Part shown: piece after piece, positions 43,270 through 51,037 of the stretch
How positions within the stretch are numbered: position 1 is the first letter of the stretch
Layout of the letters: each line of letters starts with the position of its first letter
NCBI RefSeq assembly: GCF_008274625.1
Contig: NZ_VTRU01000008.1
Coordinates: 62,001-126,000, forward strand
From: Chryseobacterium panacisoli
GTDB taxonomy: Bacteria; Bacteroidota; Bacteroidia; Flavobacteriales; Weeksellaceae
Direction of reading: 5' to 3'
DNA: 64,000 nucleotides
Position numbers and translations under genes: made by a program
Notes under the pieces: generated by a model
What the model was told of the DNA's origin: nothing
What the model saw: the letters and a program-made list of their open reading frames with translations, nothing else
The model's database searches: none

Positions 43270-43343
43270 GGCGAGGTAGCTCAGTTGGTTAGAGCGCAGG
43301 ATTCATAACCCTGAGGTCACGGGTTCAATTCCCGTCTTCGCTA
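43270..43343 (+). tRNA. tRNA-Met (CAT)
   Basis: A 74-nt cloverleaf. The acceptor stem is GGCGAGG with CTTCGCT, the D-loop is AGTTGGTTAGA-like, the anticodon arm CAGGA-TTCATAA-CCCTG has anticodon CAT at 43304-43306, and the T-arm is ACGGG-TTCAATT-CCCGT. The CCA end is not encoded. First pair G-T is a wobble pair rather than the unpaired C-A of an initiator, so it is likely the elongator (or an isoleucine type if the anticodon C is modified). Confidence 0.95.
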
Positions 43344-43346
43344 CAA

Positions 43347-43387
43347 AAAACCGCAATCATTGATTTAATGATTGCGGTTTTATTTTT
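43347..43387 (+). terminator. Terminator of the tRNA-Met transcript
   Basis: AAAACCGCAATCATT pairs with AATGATTGCGGTTTT (15-bp arms), followed by ATTTTTT. Confidence 0.9.
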
Positions 43388-43690
43388 TAGAATAACTGCA
43401 AATTTATCTTTCCATTTCTTCCCAACCTTTTCATTTTCTAAAATTATCGTCTTTCAATAGACAATTAAGGGAAATGTCGAGTTTTCGATCTTGTCATATT
43501 TTTATGGGAATGTTTATAGAGAAGGTTATTGTTTTCCTTGTATTTGCTTTCTTACAGCCTTTTTTCGACTGATCTGTTTATTTATGATATCTCAACTCTC
43601 TTCGCGGAATAAAGCCTTTCAATCAATGAGCAGTACTACTTGATTTTTTGTAAAATATCCTTGAATGCAGGCTAATCCAAAATATCATTA
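43388..43690. other. Gene-free stretch between tRNA-Met and the exporter locus
   Basis: About 300 bp without a plausible open reading frame or RNA gene. I see scattered pyrimidine-rich sequence but no promoter pair or clear palindrome before the HlyD terminator at 43697. Confidence 0.6.
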
Positions 43691-43696
43691 TAAAAG

Positions 43697-43735
43697 AAGC
43701 CGTTTTACAATCTGTAAAACGGCTTTTATTTTTTA
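43697..43735. terminator. Bidirectional terminator after the HlyD gene
   Basis: AAGCCGTTTTACA at 43697 and its complement at 43713, with TTTTATTTTTT on the plus side and CTTTTAT on the minus side. It ends the minus-strand peptide export operon. Confidence 0.8.
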
Positions 43736-43748
43736 TCTAAGTTCTTTA

Positions 43749-45047
43749 TCAGACCTGATATCCAAGCAACTTTCTGATTTGATAGAAGAATCTTTCAATC
43801 AATCGAAGATCCTGTGTTACGATCTCTGCGCTTCCTCTAAGTTCTTTATCGAATGTAAGCGTTTTGTTGTAGCTTGTTTTTAATCCTTTGGGTAAAATAA
43901 CATCTACATAATAATTTCCTTTATCATCGGGAATAAGAGAAATATTCTGCACTTTTCCTTCGATGATACCATATTCCTGAAACCGGTAGTTATCTAGCTT
44001 GATCAGTACTTTTTCACCTGGAATTATTTTTCCTGAGTTGGTGGTAGGAACAGACATTCTGCCTACCAGCTGCTCTTTATTTTTAGGGAGAATAGAAAGA
44101 ATAGGCTCACCCGATTTTACAAACTGATTTTCGCCAAAAAACTGCTGGAAACTGGCTACACCATCTGTAGATGATATAACAAGATAATTCAGTTCCCATT
44201 GTTTCAGTGATTTTCTCAATTGCTCAAGAAGCTGCAACGTTTGTGAAGAGTAGGTAATTCTGTCTTTTTCTGTGTTAATGGCAGTTCCGCTTTTCGTTTT
44301 ATTAAGATTGGAGATCCCTTCATCCATTTGTGATATGGAGATTTTAAGATTTTCAAGATTTTGCTGGGCCTGAAGATATTTGATCTTTTCATTTTCAAGT
44401 TCCATAGCAGAAATAACTCCCTGGTTGAAAAGTTCCTGAGACCTGTTGAAGTTTTTCTTAGTCAGATCATATTTTATTGATTCGAGGTTTTTCTGTTGTT
44501 TTAAGGTCGCAATTCTTATACGGTATTCAGAAATACTCTGATTGGCTGCAAGGTCTTCCGGAGCATAAGGCCGTAATCTTGTAAAAAGAGCTTCATCCTG
44601 AAATCCTTTTGCAAAACTGTTGTATTCGCCCTGTAATTCTCCCAATTTGAACCTTGAAGCCTGGGCAAGAGGGAAGCTATATAAATTATCAGGAGTAATA
44701 GAATCTATCAGTTTTTTAAGCTCTAAAATATCCTTATAATTGGCTGCTGACTGCATGACCATCAGAACATCATTCTTTTTAACTTCCTGATGATCTTTTA
44801 TGAATATTTTTTCAATTTTGGAACTTGTCCTTGCTTCGATCTTCTCCGGAGGATTCTGCGAAGTTACAATAATAGGTGCCGGTACAAATTCCGGATATTT
44901 TATAATGTAACTCATCAAGAGAATCATCAGGAGAATAATAAATATAACGGTATTCCCCCAGCGGATCATCCAATGCGGGGGCTGGGTAAGAATATCCTGT
45001 ACGCTTTCTGAGCGGAGTTCAATATTGTCTAAAACGTCTTCTTTCAT
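43749..45047 (-). CDS. HlyD-family membrane fusion protein of the peptide exporter
   Basis: A 432-residue periplasmic adaptor. A soluble N-terminus is followed by one membrane helix (NTVIFIILLMILLMSYIIKYPEF), a lipoyl-like half (ARTSSKIEKIFIKDHQEVKKNDVLMVMQ), a long coiled coil (residues about 90-260) and the second beta-barrel half (GKIIPGEKVLIKLDNYRFQEYGIIEGKV). It links the C39 ABC transporter (45348-47543) to an outer-membrane channel not encoded here. It follows the peptide gene by 45 bp. Confidence 0.92.
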   Translation of the reverse strand: MKEDVLDNIELRSESVQDILTQPPHWMIRWGNTVIFIILLMILLMSYIIKYPEFVPAPIIVTSQNPPEKIEARTSSKIEKIFIKDHQEVKKNDVLMVMQSAANYKDILELKKLIDSITPDNLYSFPLAQASRFKLGELQGEYNSFAKGFQDEALFTRLRPYAPEDLAANQSISEYRIRIATLKQQKNLESIKYDLTKKNFNRSQELFNQGVISAMELENEKIKYLQAQQNLENLKISISQMDEGISNLNKTKSGTAINTEKDRITYSSQTLQLLEQLRKSLKQWELNYLVISSTDGVASFQQFFGENQFVKSGEPILSILPKNKEQLVGRMSVPTTNSGKIIPGEKVLIKLDNYRFQEYGIIEGKVQNISLIPDDKGNYYVDVILPKGLKTSYNKTLTFDKELRGSAEIVTQDLRLIERFFYQIRKLLGYQV

Positions 45048-45092
45048 TTTTCTAAGATAAAATCTCCCCCAATATTTCAGGGGGAATATAAT

Positions 45093-45287
45093 TTAACCAA
45101 ATGGGCAATTCCCGTCATACCATTCCGGTGCTGAAGTATCTGCGTCCGGAGGGCATTCGAAATGATGTCTGTGGCATGGTACCCAAATTCCCAGGCACCA
45201 AGACCCGCAACAGTTGTTGCCTGGTAAGACAACACCACCGCTGACAGCTGTCAGTTCTTTTCTCGAAAGTTTTTTGAGATTTTTCAT
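45093..45287 (-). CDS. Double-glycine six-cysteine peptide precursor of the export locus
   Basis: A 64-residue precursor. Leader MKNLKKLSRKELTAVSGG ends in a canonical Gly-Gly site for the C39 peptidase encoded just upstream. The core of 46 residues has Cys26, Cys27, Cys31, Cys38, Cys45 and Cys61 and a His-rich CHRHHFEC segment. It lies between the ABC transporter and HlyD genes, so it is very probably their cargo. The leader start, cysteine number and 5' element match the orphan peptide at 16782. Antimicrobial or signalling function is inferred from context only. Confidence 0.88.
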   Translation of the reverse strand: MKNLKKLSRKELTAVSGGVVLPGNNCCGSWCLGIWVPCHRHHFECPPDADTSAPEWYDGNCPFG

Positions 45288-45347
45288 GATTAATATTAGT
45301 TTTTGTTTTTCCTACTCTATATGCTTTTCGGTTCCGCTATAGGTTTG
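45288..45347 (-). promoter_or_regulatory. Shared 22-nt 5' element before the exporter-linked peptide
   Basis: On the minus strand, 45331-45310 reads CCGAAAAGCATATAGAGTAG plus GA, identical to 16738-16759, and ends 22 nt before the ATG exactly as at the other locus. CTATA just upstream can pair with TATAG inside the element, bracketing a CGGAACCG stretch. It lies between the stop of the ABC gene and the peptide start. Confidence 0.7.
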
Positions 45348-47543
45348 CTAGCTTCCTAATTCAAGCTGGTTTCTTACAAGTCTGTAATATTCTCCTCTTA
45401 AATCTACAAGGTCTGCATGGCTGCCTTCTTCTACAACTTTCCCCTGATCCAGTACAATGATTTTATCTGCATGTCTTACTGTAGAAAGTCTGTGGGCAAT
45501 AACCACTGCTGTCTTCCCTTTGAAGAACTGCTCAAGGTTTTCCATGATTACTTTCTCATTATTGGCATCCAATGCTGATGTTGCTTCATCAAACAAAATA
45601 TACTCAGGAGATTTATAAACAGCTCTTGCAATGAAGAGTCTCTGTTTCTGGCCACCGCTGACACCAACACCCTCATTCCCGATTTTCGTATTATAACTTA
45701 ATGGAAGGCTTTCAATAAATTCTTTAATGTTGGCAATTTCTACAGCACGTCTCAGTTTTTGTTTGTCAATATGATCTTCACCTACAGCAATGTTATTGGC
45801 AATCGTATCGTTGAATACATAGCCTTCCTGCATTACTACTCCGCAATGATCTCTCCAGTATCTTGGCGAAATATTCTTCATATTGGTACTTCCGATTCTG
45901 ATTTCACCCTGGTCAGGATCATAAAACTTCATTAACAGTTTCAACAGGGTTGTTTTTCCGCTTCCACTGGCTCCCACAATAGCTGTAGTCTGCTGATAAG
46001 GGATCGTAAGGGTCAAATTTTCAAAAACCGGAACATCAGAACCAATATAACGGAATGACATATCTTTGATCTCAATGTCTTTCTTTGGAACATCTGTGAC
46101 GTACTGCTCATTTTTATCCTCCTCATCATCTTTATCATGAATTTCCCCTAATCTTTCAAGGGAAATCTTAGCATCCTGAGTCTGCTTGATAAAGTCGATA
46201 AGCTGAAGAAGAGGGCTGTTTAGCTGTCCAATAATATATTGTACAGAAAGCATCATCCCTAACGTAAGGTTTCCGCTTAAAACCAGCTTTGCAGAAAGGA
46301 AACTTACCAGAATATCTTTCATCTGGTTGATAAAGTTACCTCCAACAGACTGCCATTGTTCTAATGAAAGAGATTTTATTCTGATTTTAAACAGTTTTAC
46401 CTGAAGGAATTCCCAGTCCCATCGTTTCTGTTTTTCAGCATTATGCATTTTAATTTCCTGCATACCGTTGATAAGCTCAATCACTTTACTTTGTTCCTGA
46501 GAGACCTGAGAGAACCTTTTGTAATCAAGCTCCTTTCTCTTTTTCAGGAAGAAACTGATCCAGCCAATATACAATACCGCCCCAACAAGGTAAACAATGA
46601 ATAATCTGTAATCATAAAACAGCAGAACAATACTGAAGATAATAAGATTCACCAGTGAGAACAAAGTGTTTAATGATGAGCTGGTAAGCAGCTGCTCGAT
46701 TCTGTGGTGGTCATTTATCCTCTGCATGATATCTCCGGTCATTCTCGTATCAAAGAAACTTATCGGAAGTCGCATGAGTTTGATAAAGAAATCGGAGATG
46801 ATGGAAATATTAATTCTTGCTGAAAGATGGAGAAGAATCCAGCTTCGTATGGTTTCAATTCCCATTCTTCCAAGGAATAACATAATCTGTGCAAGTAAAA
46901 CCACATAGATAAAATTAATATCCTGGTTCTGGATCCCGACGTCTACAATACTTTGGGTAAGAAAAGGGAATATCAGGGATAATAAACTTCCTCCCAGAAG
47001 CCCTATGGCCAGCTGGATGACAAGTGTTTTGTATTTAAGGAGATATTTGGAAAGAAACGTAAAGCTGGCCTTACTTTCTTCAGCATCAAATTCGGTCTGG
47101 AAAAATGCAGGAGTTGTTTCAAGAATCAGAACAATTCCTTCTTCTGTATTTTCGTTTGCATTTTCTCCGATCCAGGATTTGATAAACTCTTCTCTTGTAT
47201 ACGTGATCAGTCCATAGCTGGGATCCGAAATATATACTTTGTTCTTTTTGTCAATTTTGTATACAACAACAAAATGGTTTTTATTCCAGTGTGCTACACA
47301 AGGAAAAGGAACCTCTTCTGTGAGGGTATTGAAATCTATCTGGACTCCCATTGACCGGAATCCAAGATTTTCTGCCGCATCGCTTAGCCCAAGAAGGCTG
47401 CTTCCCTCACGTGTTGTTTCGGAAAGATTACGAATCTGCTGCAGGGATATACTTTTACCATAATACTTACTTACGATCCTGAGACATGTAGGGCCGCAGT
47501 CTTTGGTATCTGGTTGCTTATAAAAAGGAAACTTTTTTTTCAA
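45348..47543 (-). CDS. C39-peptidase ABC transporter (PCAT) for peptide export
   Basis: A 731-residue exporter. The N-terminal C39 cysteine protease has Gln10 and Cys16 (KQPDTKDCGPTC), His in AHWNKNHFVVVY and Asp in ISDPSYG, which fits cleavage after a double glycine. Six membrane helices follow (about residues 165-440), then the nucleotide-binding domain with Walker A GASGSGKTT, signature VSGGQKQR and Walker B YILFDEATSALD. It is upstream of the peptide and HlyD genes in one direction. All catalytic residues are intact. Confidence 0.95.
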   Translation of the reverse strand: MKKKFPFYKQPDTKDCGPTCLRIVSKYYGKSISLQQIRNLSETTREGSSLLGLSDAAENLGFRSMGVQIDFNTLTEEVPFPCVAHWNKNHFVVVYKIDKKNKVYISDPSYGLITYTREEFIKSWIGENANENTEEGIVLILETTPAFFQTEFDAEESKASFTFLSKYLLKYKTLVIQLAIGLLGGSLLSLIFPFLTQSIVDVGIQNQDINFIYVVLLAQIMLFLGRMGIETIRSWILLHLSARINISIISDFFIKLMRLPISFFDTRMTGDIMQRINDHHRIEQLLTSSSLNTLFSLVNLIIFSIVLLFYDYRLFIVYLVGAVLYIGWISFFLKKRKELDYKRFSQVSQEQSKVIELINGMQEIKMHNAEKQKRWDWEFLQVKLFKIRIKSLSLEQWQSVGGNFINQMKDILVSFLSAKLVLSGNLTLGMMLSVQYIIGQLNSPLLQLIDFIKQTQDAKISLERLGEIHDKDDEEDKNEQYVTDVPKKDIEIKDMSFRYIGSDVPVFENLTLTIPYQQTTAIVGASGSGKTTLLKLLMKFYDPDQGEIRIGSTNMKNISPRYWRDHCGVVMQEGYVFNDTIANNIAVGEDHIDKQKLRRAVEIANIKEFIESLPLSYNTKIGNEGVGVSGGQKQRLFIARAVYKSPEYILFDEATSALDANNEKVIMENLEQFFKGKTAVVIAHRLSTVRHADKIIVLDQGKVVEEGSHADLVDLRGEYYRLVRNQLELGS

Positions 47544-47731
47544 AACTACTACTCATTATAAAATGCCGCCAGCGGGTGACGACATTTACTTTAATTCAAT
47601 TATATTTCAATGAAATGGTAAACCACAAATAGTCCCATTTATCAATGTTTTTCTGCTCTTTTACACCTTATCAGATGTTATTTTTGTTTTTCCTAAGATA
47701 GTGAAATTTTCAAATGGATGGTATTTATTTA

Positions 47732-49246
47732 CTAAATCTCATCATCTTCTATTAATTCATCAATAAAAAACAAAATATCTTCGCGATCATACTTGTCAGG
47801 GAATTGGTATCCGTTGATGATAAAGATTGGGGTGAAGTTTAATCCTGCATTACTGTTTTCAGCAGACATCTCTACTAATGGATTCAGGTTTTCCGATGTT
47901 GTATTTCCTCCGGAAAGGGCATTTATTTTGCTTTCGTCCTTAGTTTCAAACCATTCTTCTACAGCGTGCAGAAATTCCTTCTCAGGCTTGTTATGGTAGA
48001 TATGAGTTAAGTCTGAAATAAGCTGTGTGTATTTTTCTGGAGCTCTTTCGGGGCTGTAATTGAATCTCATCTGTAAAGAGATATTATCAGGGTATTTTTC
48101 CAAAAGGCCTTCTGCCAGCTTATGAGCATCTTTACAGAAACCACAATATGGATTGGATATGATAGAAATACGAAGTTTAGCATCTCTTTTCCCGACAGCA
48201 AAAGTCTCAGTATCCTGGAATTCAATTTTGGGATTCTGTTCCATCTGGTTTTTGAACAGCTCATAATTTCTTTTGAATCTAAGGTTTTTCGCATTAGATT
48301 TTTGGAGAGCCTCTTTTTGTTCAAGAAGTGTATTGAAGTAAATAACAGCAGAGAATACCAGAGCCCATAAAATGACAGTTAATAAAAGTGTTCCTATACT
48401 GAAAGACAGGTTTTCGAAAAATAAACTGCTTACAACTATTTGTGCTGCAAGGATTGAAATAATCAAAAGACATACTCTGCAAAACGTTTTTTCTACAAAA
48501 GCCTGAATGTATAGAGAATACCCTATTGCAAGTACAGAAACAAAGGTGAATCCTTTTACTATATAAGCTGTAGCCGGTAAAAATAATCCCAGCACGGTAA
48601 GTCCTGCAAAATAGATCAGGGAAAAGTCTGCAAATTTTAACCCTAAGATACTGGTCTTATCCTGCTTTATAATTTTATCACATGAGTTGACTGTCTGGCT
48701 GGCAGCTGTACCTCCGCCACCACATATACTTCCGATTACGGTAGATGTATTCCCGAATTTCTGATTGAAGATTTCCAGTGAAATATAGACTCCAGCCAGG
48801 GAAAGAAGATTGAATAGGGCTTCATAAATAGTCTGGCTTATAAATGAATAGGCGAGAACAGCCGCGAAAATTAAATAAAGAACCGGTTTAAAATTGAAGG
48901 CCAGTTTATTTTCTGTCTTTTCTGCCTTTTCAAACAACAGTACAAAATCAGTTGATTTGGTATAAAGTTCTTCTTTACCGAAGGTTTTTGCTTTTTCTGA
49001 ATATACTGAATAATTGCTTCCTGACTTTTTTACGAGTGAAAATGAATTTTCAACAATAGCAATAAATTCTTCCGGAAGTTCGTCCCAATATTCTTTGTCA
49101 AGTTCATAAGCGTCATTTTTCACCCCCATAAAGTTGAGCGTGTCACTGAAAGCCAGTGCAGATGGATAATTGGGATGTGAGTTGAACTGGAAAATGAATT
49201 CCTGTTTATCGAGTTTTAGGTGGTTAATTAGTCTGTCAAAAATCAT
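47732..49246 (-). CDS. VKOR-thioredoxin fusion, disulfide-forming protein of the export locus
   Basis: A 504-residue membrane protein. The N-terminal 80-90 residues resemble an inactive C39-like domain (FQFNSHPNYPSALAFSDTLNFMGV). A VKOR domain of several helices follows, with a loop Cys pair (SICGGGGTAASQTVNSCDK) and the active CxxC in KTFCRVCLLI. A C-terminal DsbA/thioredoxin-like domain has NPYCGFCKDAHKLAE. It should oxidise cysteines in the periplasm, fitting the six-cysteine peptide made by the same locus. It starts the operon. Confidence 0.9.
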   Translation of the reverse strand: MIFDRLINHLKLDKQEFIFQFNSHPNYPSALAFSDTLNFMGVKNDAYELDKEYWDELPEEFIAIVENSFSLVKKSGSNYSVYSEKAKTFGKEELYTKSTDFVLLFEKAEKTENKLAFNFKPVLYLIFAAVLAYSFISQTIYEALFNLLSLAGVYISLEIFNQKFGNTSTVIGSICGGGGTAASQTVNSCDKIIKQDKTSILGLKFADFSLIYFAGLTVLGLFLPATAYIVKGFTFVSVLAIGYSLYIQAFVEKTFCRVCLLIISILAAQIVVSSLFFENLSFSIGTLLLTVILWALVFSAVIYFNTLLEQKEALQKSNAKNLRFKRNYELFKNQMEQNPKIEFQDTETFAVGKRDAKLRISIISNPYCGFCKDAHKLAEGLLEKYPDNISLQMRFNYSPERAPEKYTQLISDLTHIYHNKPEKEFLHAVEEWFETKDESKINALSGGNTTSENLNPLVEMSAENSNAGLNFTPIFIINGYQFPDKYDREDILFFIDELIEDDEI

Positions 49247-49260
49247 GTTAATATTTTTAT

Positions 49261-49290
49261 CTAAAATACACAGATGTTTTAAATATACAA
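49261..49290 (-). promoter_or_regulatory. Promoter of the peptide export operon
   Basis: On the minus strand, TTG at 49290-49288 is followed after 19 bp by TATTTTAG at 49268-49261, close to the TTG-N19-TAnnTTTG consensus. The VKOR start codon is 15 bp downstream. Confidence 0.6.
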
Positions 49291-49845
49291 AAAATTTTTT
49301 CTTTTATTAGTGAGATATAAGCGACTGTTGGTAGATTAGATTTGACTTTCAATATTTTATTTCACAAAATAGGACTCCAAACTGAATCCTGAAATATGAT
49401 ATTTATAATAAAATTCTGCGGTTTATAACTGTTTTAGGGTAGAAGTATTATTTGATACAACATAAGTTTTGGCTCAGACTACTGAATTTTTCAAATGGTA
49501 TAGTTTACATTAAATTCCTGCGGAAAGCAAGAGGACAGATTAGAATAATAAAGGCTATTATTTTTAATCAAAAATCTTGAAATTTTTGGTATAAAAATAT
49601 TAGAAATATATATGAAATAAAGCGGATAACTCCATTTTTTAAAACTACAAAAACCGGGTAAAAATAGAATGTTTTTTATTTAAACAAATGTTTGATTTTG
49701 TAAATATTTAATAGGTTATATGGGGTTGGGTGGTGTTTTTTGTATTAAATAGCACTTTTAATTATGATCTGTAAGGTCGTAGTATGAACTCAAAAAAACT
49801 TAAAAAATCATAAAGTTTTCATAAAGTTTTAAAAAAGGATAGAAA
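49291..49845. other. AT-rich intergenic stretch
   Basis: About 550 bp with no plausible coding region. It is very AT-rich with A- and T-tracts. I see no conserved motif except the promoter of the small RNA at its right end. Confidence 0.6.
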
Positions 49846-49849
49846 TGTT

Positions 49850-49879
49850 TTTGTATTTATAAAATATGTCGTACTTTTA
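49850..49879 (+). promoter_or_regulatory. Promoter of a candidate small RNA
   Basis: TTTG at 49850-49853 and TACTTTTA at 49872-49879, 18 bp apart, resemble the flavobacterial consensus. No gene follows on the plus strand, only a short stretch ending in a strong terminator. Confidence 0.6.
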
Positions 49880-49885
49880 CATCGC

Positions 49886-49974
49886 CTTGAATGAGGGAAC
49901 AAGTCAAGGTAATAAATTTTTTTTCATCATTTGTGTTTTTAGAATCGTATCGCCTGATACGATTCTTTTTTTTA
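49886..49974 (+). ncRNA. Candidate small RNA of about 90 nt
   Basis: A short transcript is suggested by a good promoter ending at 49879 and a strong terminator at 49941-49974 (AGAATCGTATC pairs with GATACGATTCT, then eight T) on the same strand. The 5' part can form CCTTGA (49885) with TCAAGG (49904) around a purine-rich loop ATGAGGGAACAAG. The next gene is on the other strand, so the terminator has no coding partner. No known RNA family was recognised. Confidence 0.5.
49941..49974 (+). terminator. Strong plus-strand terminator
   Basis: AGAATCGTATC-GCCT-GATACGATTCT followed by eight T. The U-run is only on the plus side, so it does not serve the minus-strand gene ending at 49976. Confidence 0.85.
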
Positions 49975-49975
49975 T

Positions 49976-51037
49976 TTATTTTTCATAGTTTAAAAGAAGA
50001 TCTATAAAGTAGGAATAGGTGACAGAACCTTCCTGTTGATTGCTTTTCAGGAAGAGGTTGTTGGTGTACCCAAAAAAATCATCCAGCCAGCCCTGATGAC
50101 TGAGCACAAAATTCTTTTCATGCATCCGGTCTCTTTTCATCGCAGGAGAATATTGATGAAGAACATTCTTTACGAACTCAGGATCTTCCTCTACAATAAA
50201 CCTTAAAAGGCTTTTTAAAGTAAAAAACTCAGTACTGTATCTCAACTCAGGATTACTGGAATGAACGCCTATTAAATATCCCACAAAATTAGCCTCCTGC
50301 TCTCTGGCGAAACCCAGCTGATGAGAAGTTTCATGCGCCGTTGTGAAAGGGATGAATGTATGAGGCAGTTCAGAATTATATTGAGCTTCTGCAGTGAAGG
50401 GGTTGTAATACCCCAAAATGCCCGTAAAGCTCATTACATTTTTGAATAAACTTGGTTTGATATCCAAAATCTGAGGGGCTTTTTTATTCGAGATATAAGA
50501 AGGCAGTTTTGACTGTTGACGCAGGATTTCCTGTTGTATAGAATCAAGATTTGTAATGATGAATATTCCTTTACTATCTTCCCGGACAGACTGTCTGGTT
50601 ACCCTACATTTTTCAAGGTAAGAAAGAGCCAATTGTTTGGCCCTTTTCACATCAGGTTCTTTCTGGCTTGAAAGCTTCTTGATAATAGGAGTCTGGAAAT
50701 ACAGCATTCCCCAAAAAGCCTGATAGATAAAGTAGAAAATATTGATGATAATCAGAATTTTAAGCATAGAGCCATGTCTTCGCTGTTTCCTGAATAGGCT
50801 GATGCAATAATACAAAAGGAAAACACCCAATACAATATATATAAGATCCCCTATAGAAAATGGAATCCAGCTGAACAATGCCTGGTGCGTTTCTTTCTGA
50901 AGTTCAAAAAAGCTTTCAAAAAACGAGATCATCACTCCGGATTTTGAGCAGACATAAAACAAAAGAAATTGGGCAAGTAATACACCTGCCCAAAACCTTT
51001 TCTTTTTATATATATGTAGTTTATTTTTAGTGTGCAC
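49976..51037 (-). CDS. DUF3810 family membrane zinc metalloprotease
   Basis: A 353-residue protein with three N-terminal membrane segments (WAGVLLAQFLLFYVCS; IGDLIYIVLGVFLLYYCISLF; ILIIINIFYFIYQAFWGML) and an M48/gluzincin-like site HETSHQLGFAREQEANFVGYL (HExxH with a downstream Glu), typical of DUF3810. The substrate is not known. Its start overlaps the stop of the upstream sugar transporter gene by 11 bp. Confidence 0.9.
   Translation of the reverse strand: MHTKNKLHIYKKKRFWAGVLLAQFLLFYVCSKSGVMISFFESFFELQKETHQALFSWIPFSIGDLIYIVLGVFLLYYCISLFRKQRRHGSMLKILIIINIFYFIYQAFWGMLYFQTPIIKKLSSQKEPDVKRAKQLALSYLEKCRVTRQSVREDSKGIFIITNLDSIQQEILRQQSKLPSYISNKKAPQILDIKPSLFKNVMSFTGILGYYNPFTAEAQYNSELPHTFIPFTTAHETSHQLGFAREQEANFVGYLIGVHSSNPELRYSTEFFTLKSLLRFIVEEDPEFVKNVLHQYSPAMKRDRMHEKNFVLSHQGWLDDFFGYTNNLFLKSNQQEGSVTYSYFIDLLLNYEK

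Noticed and set aside
43270..43343. Initiator tRNA for the CAT anticodon
   Set aside because: The acceptor stem has a paired (G-T) first position and the anticodon stem lacks the three consecutive G-C pairs of initiators (it reads CAGGA/CCCTG), so elongator type is more likely.
43665..43883. Plus-strand reading frame of 72 codons over the HlyD gene end
   Set aside because: It runs through the bidirectional terminator and the antisense of HlyD; no start signal or protein-like composition.
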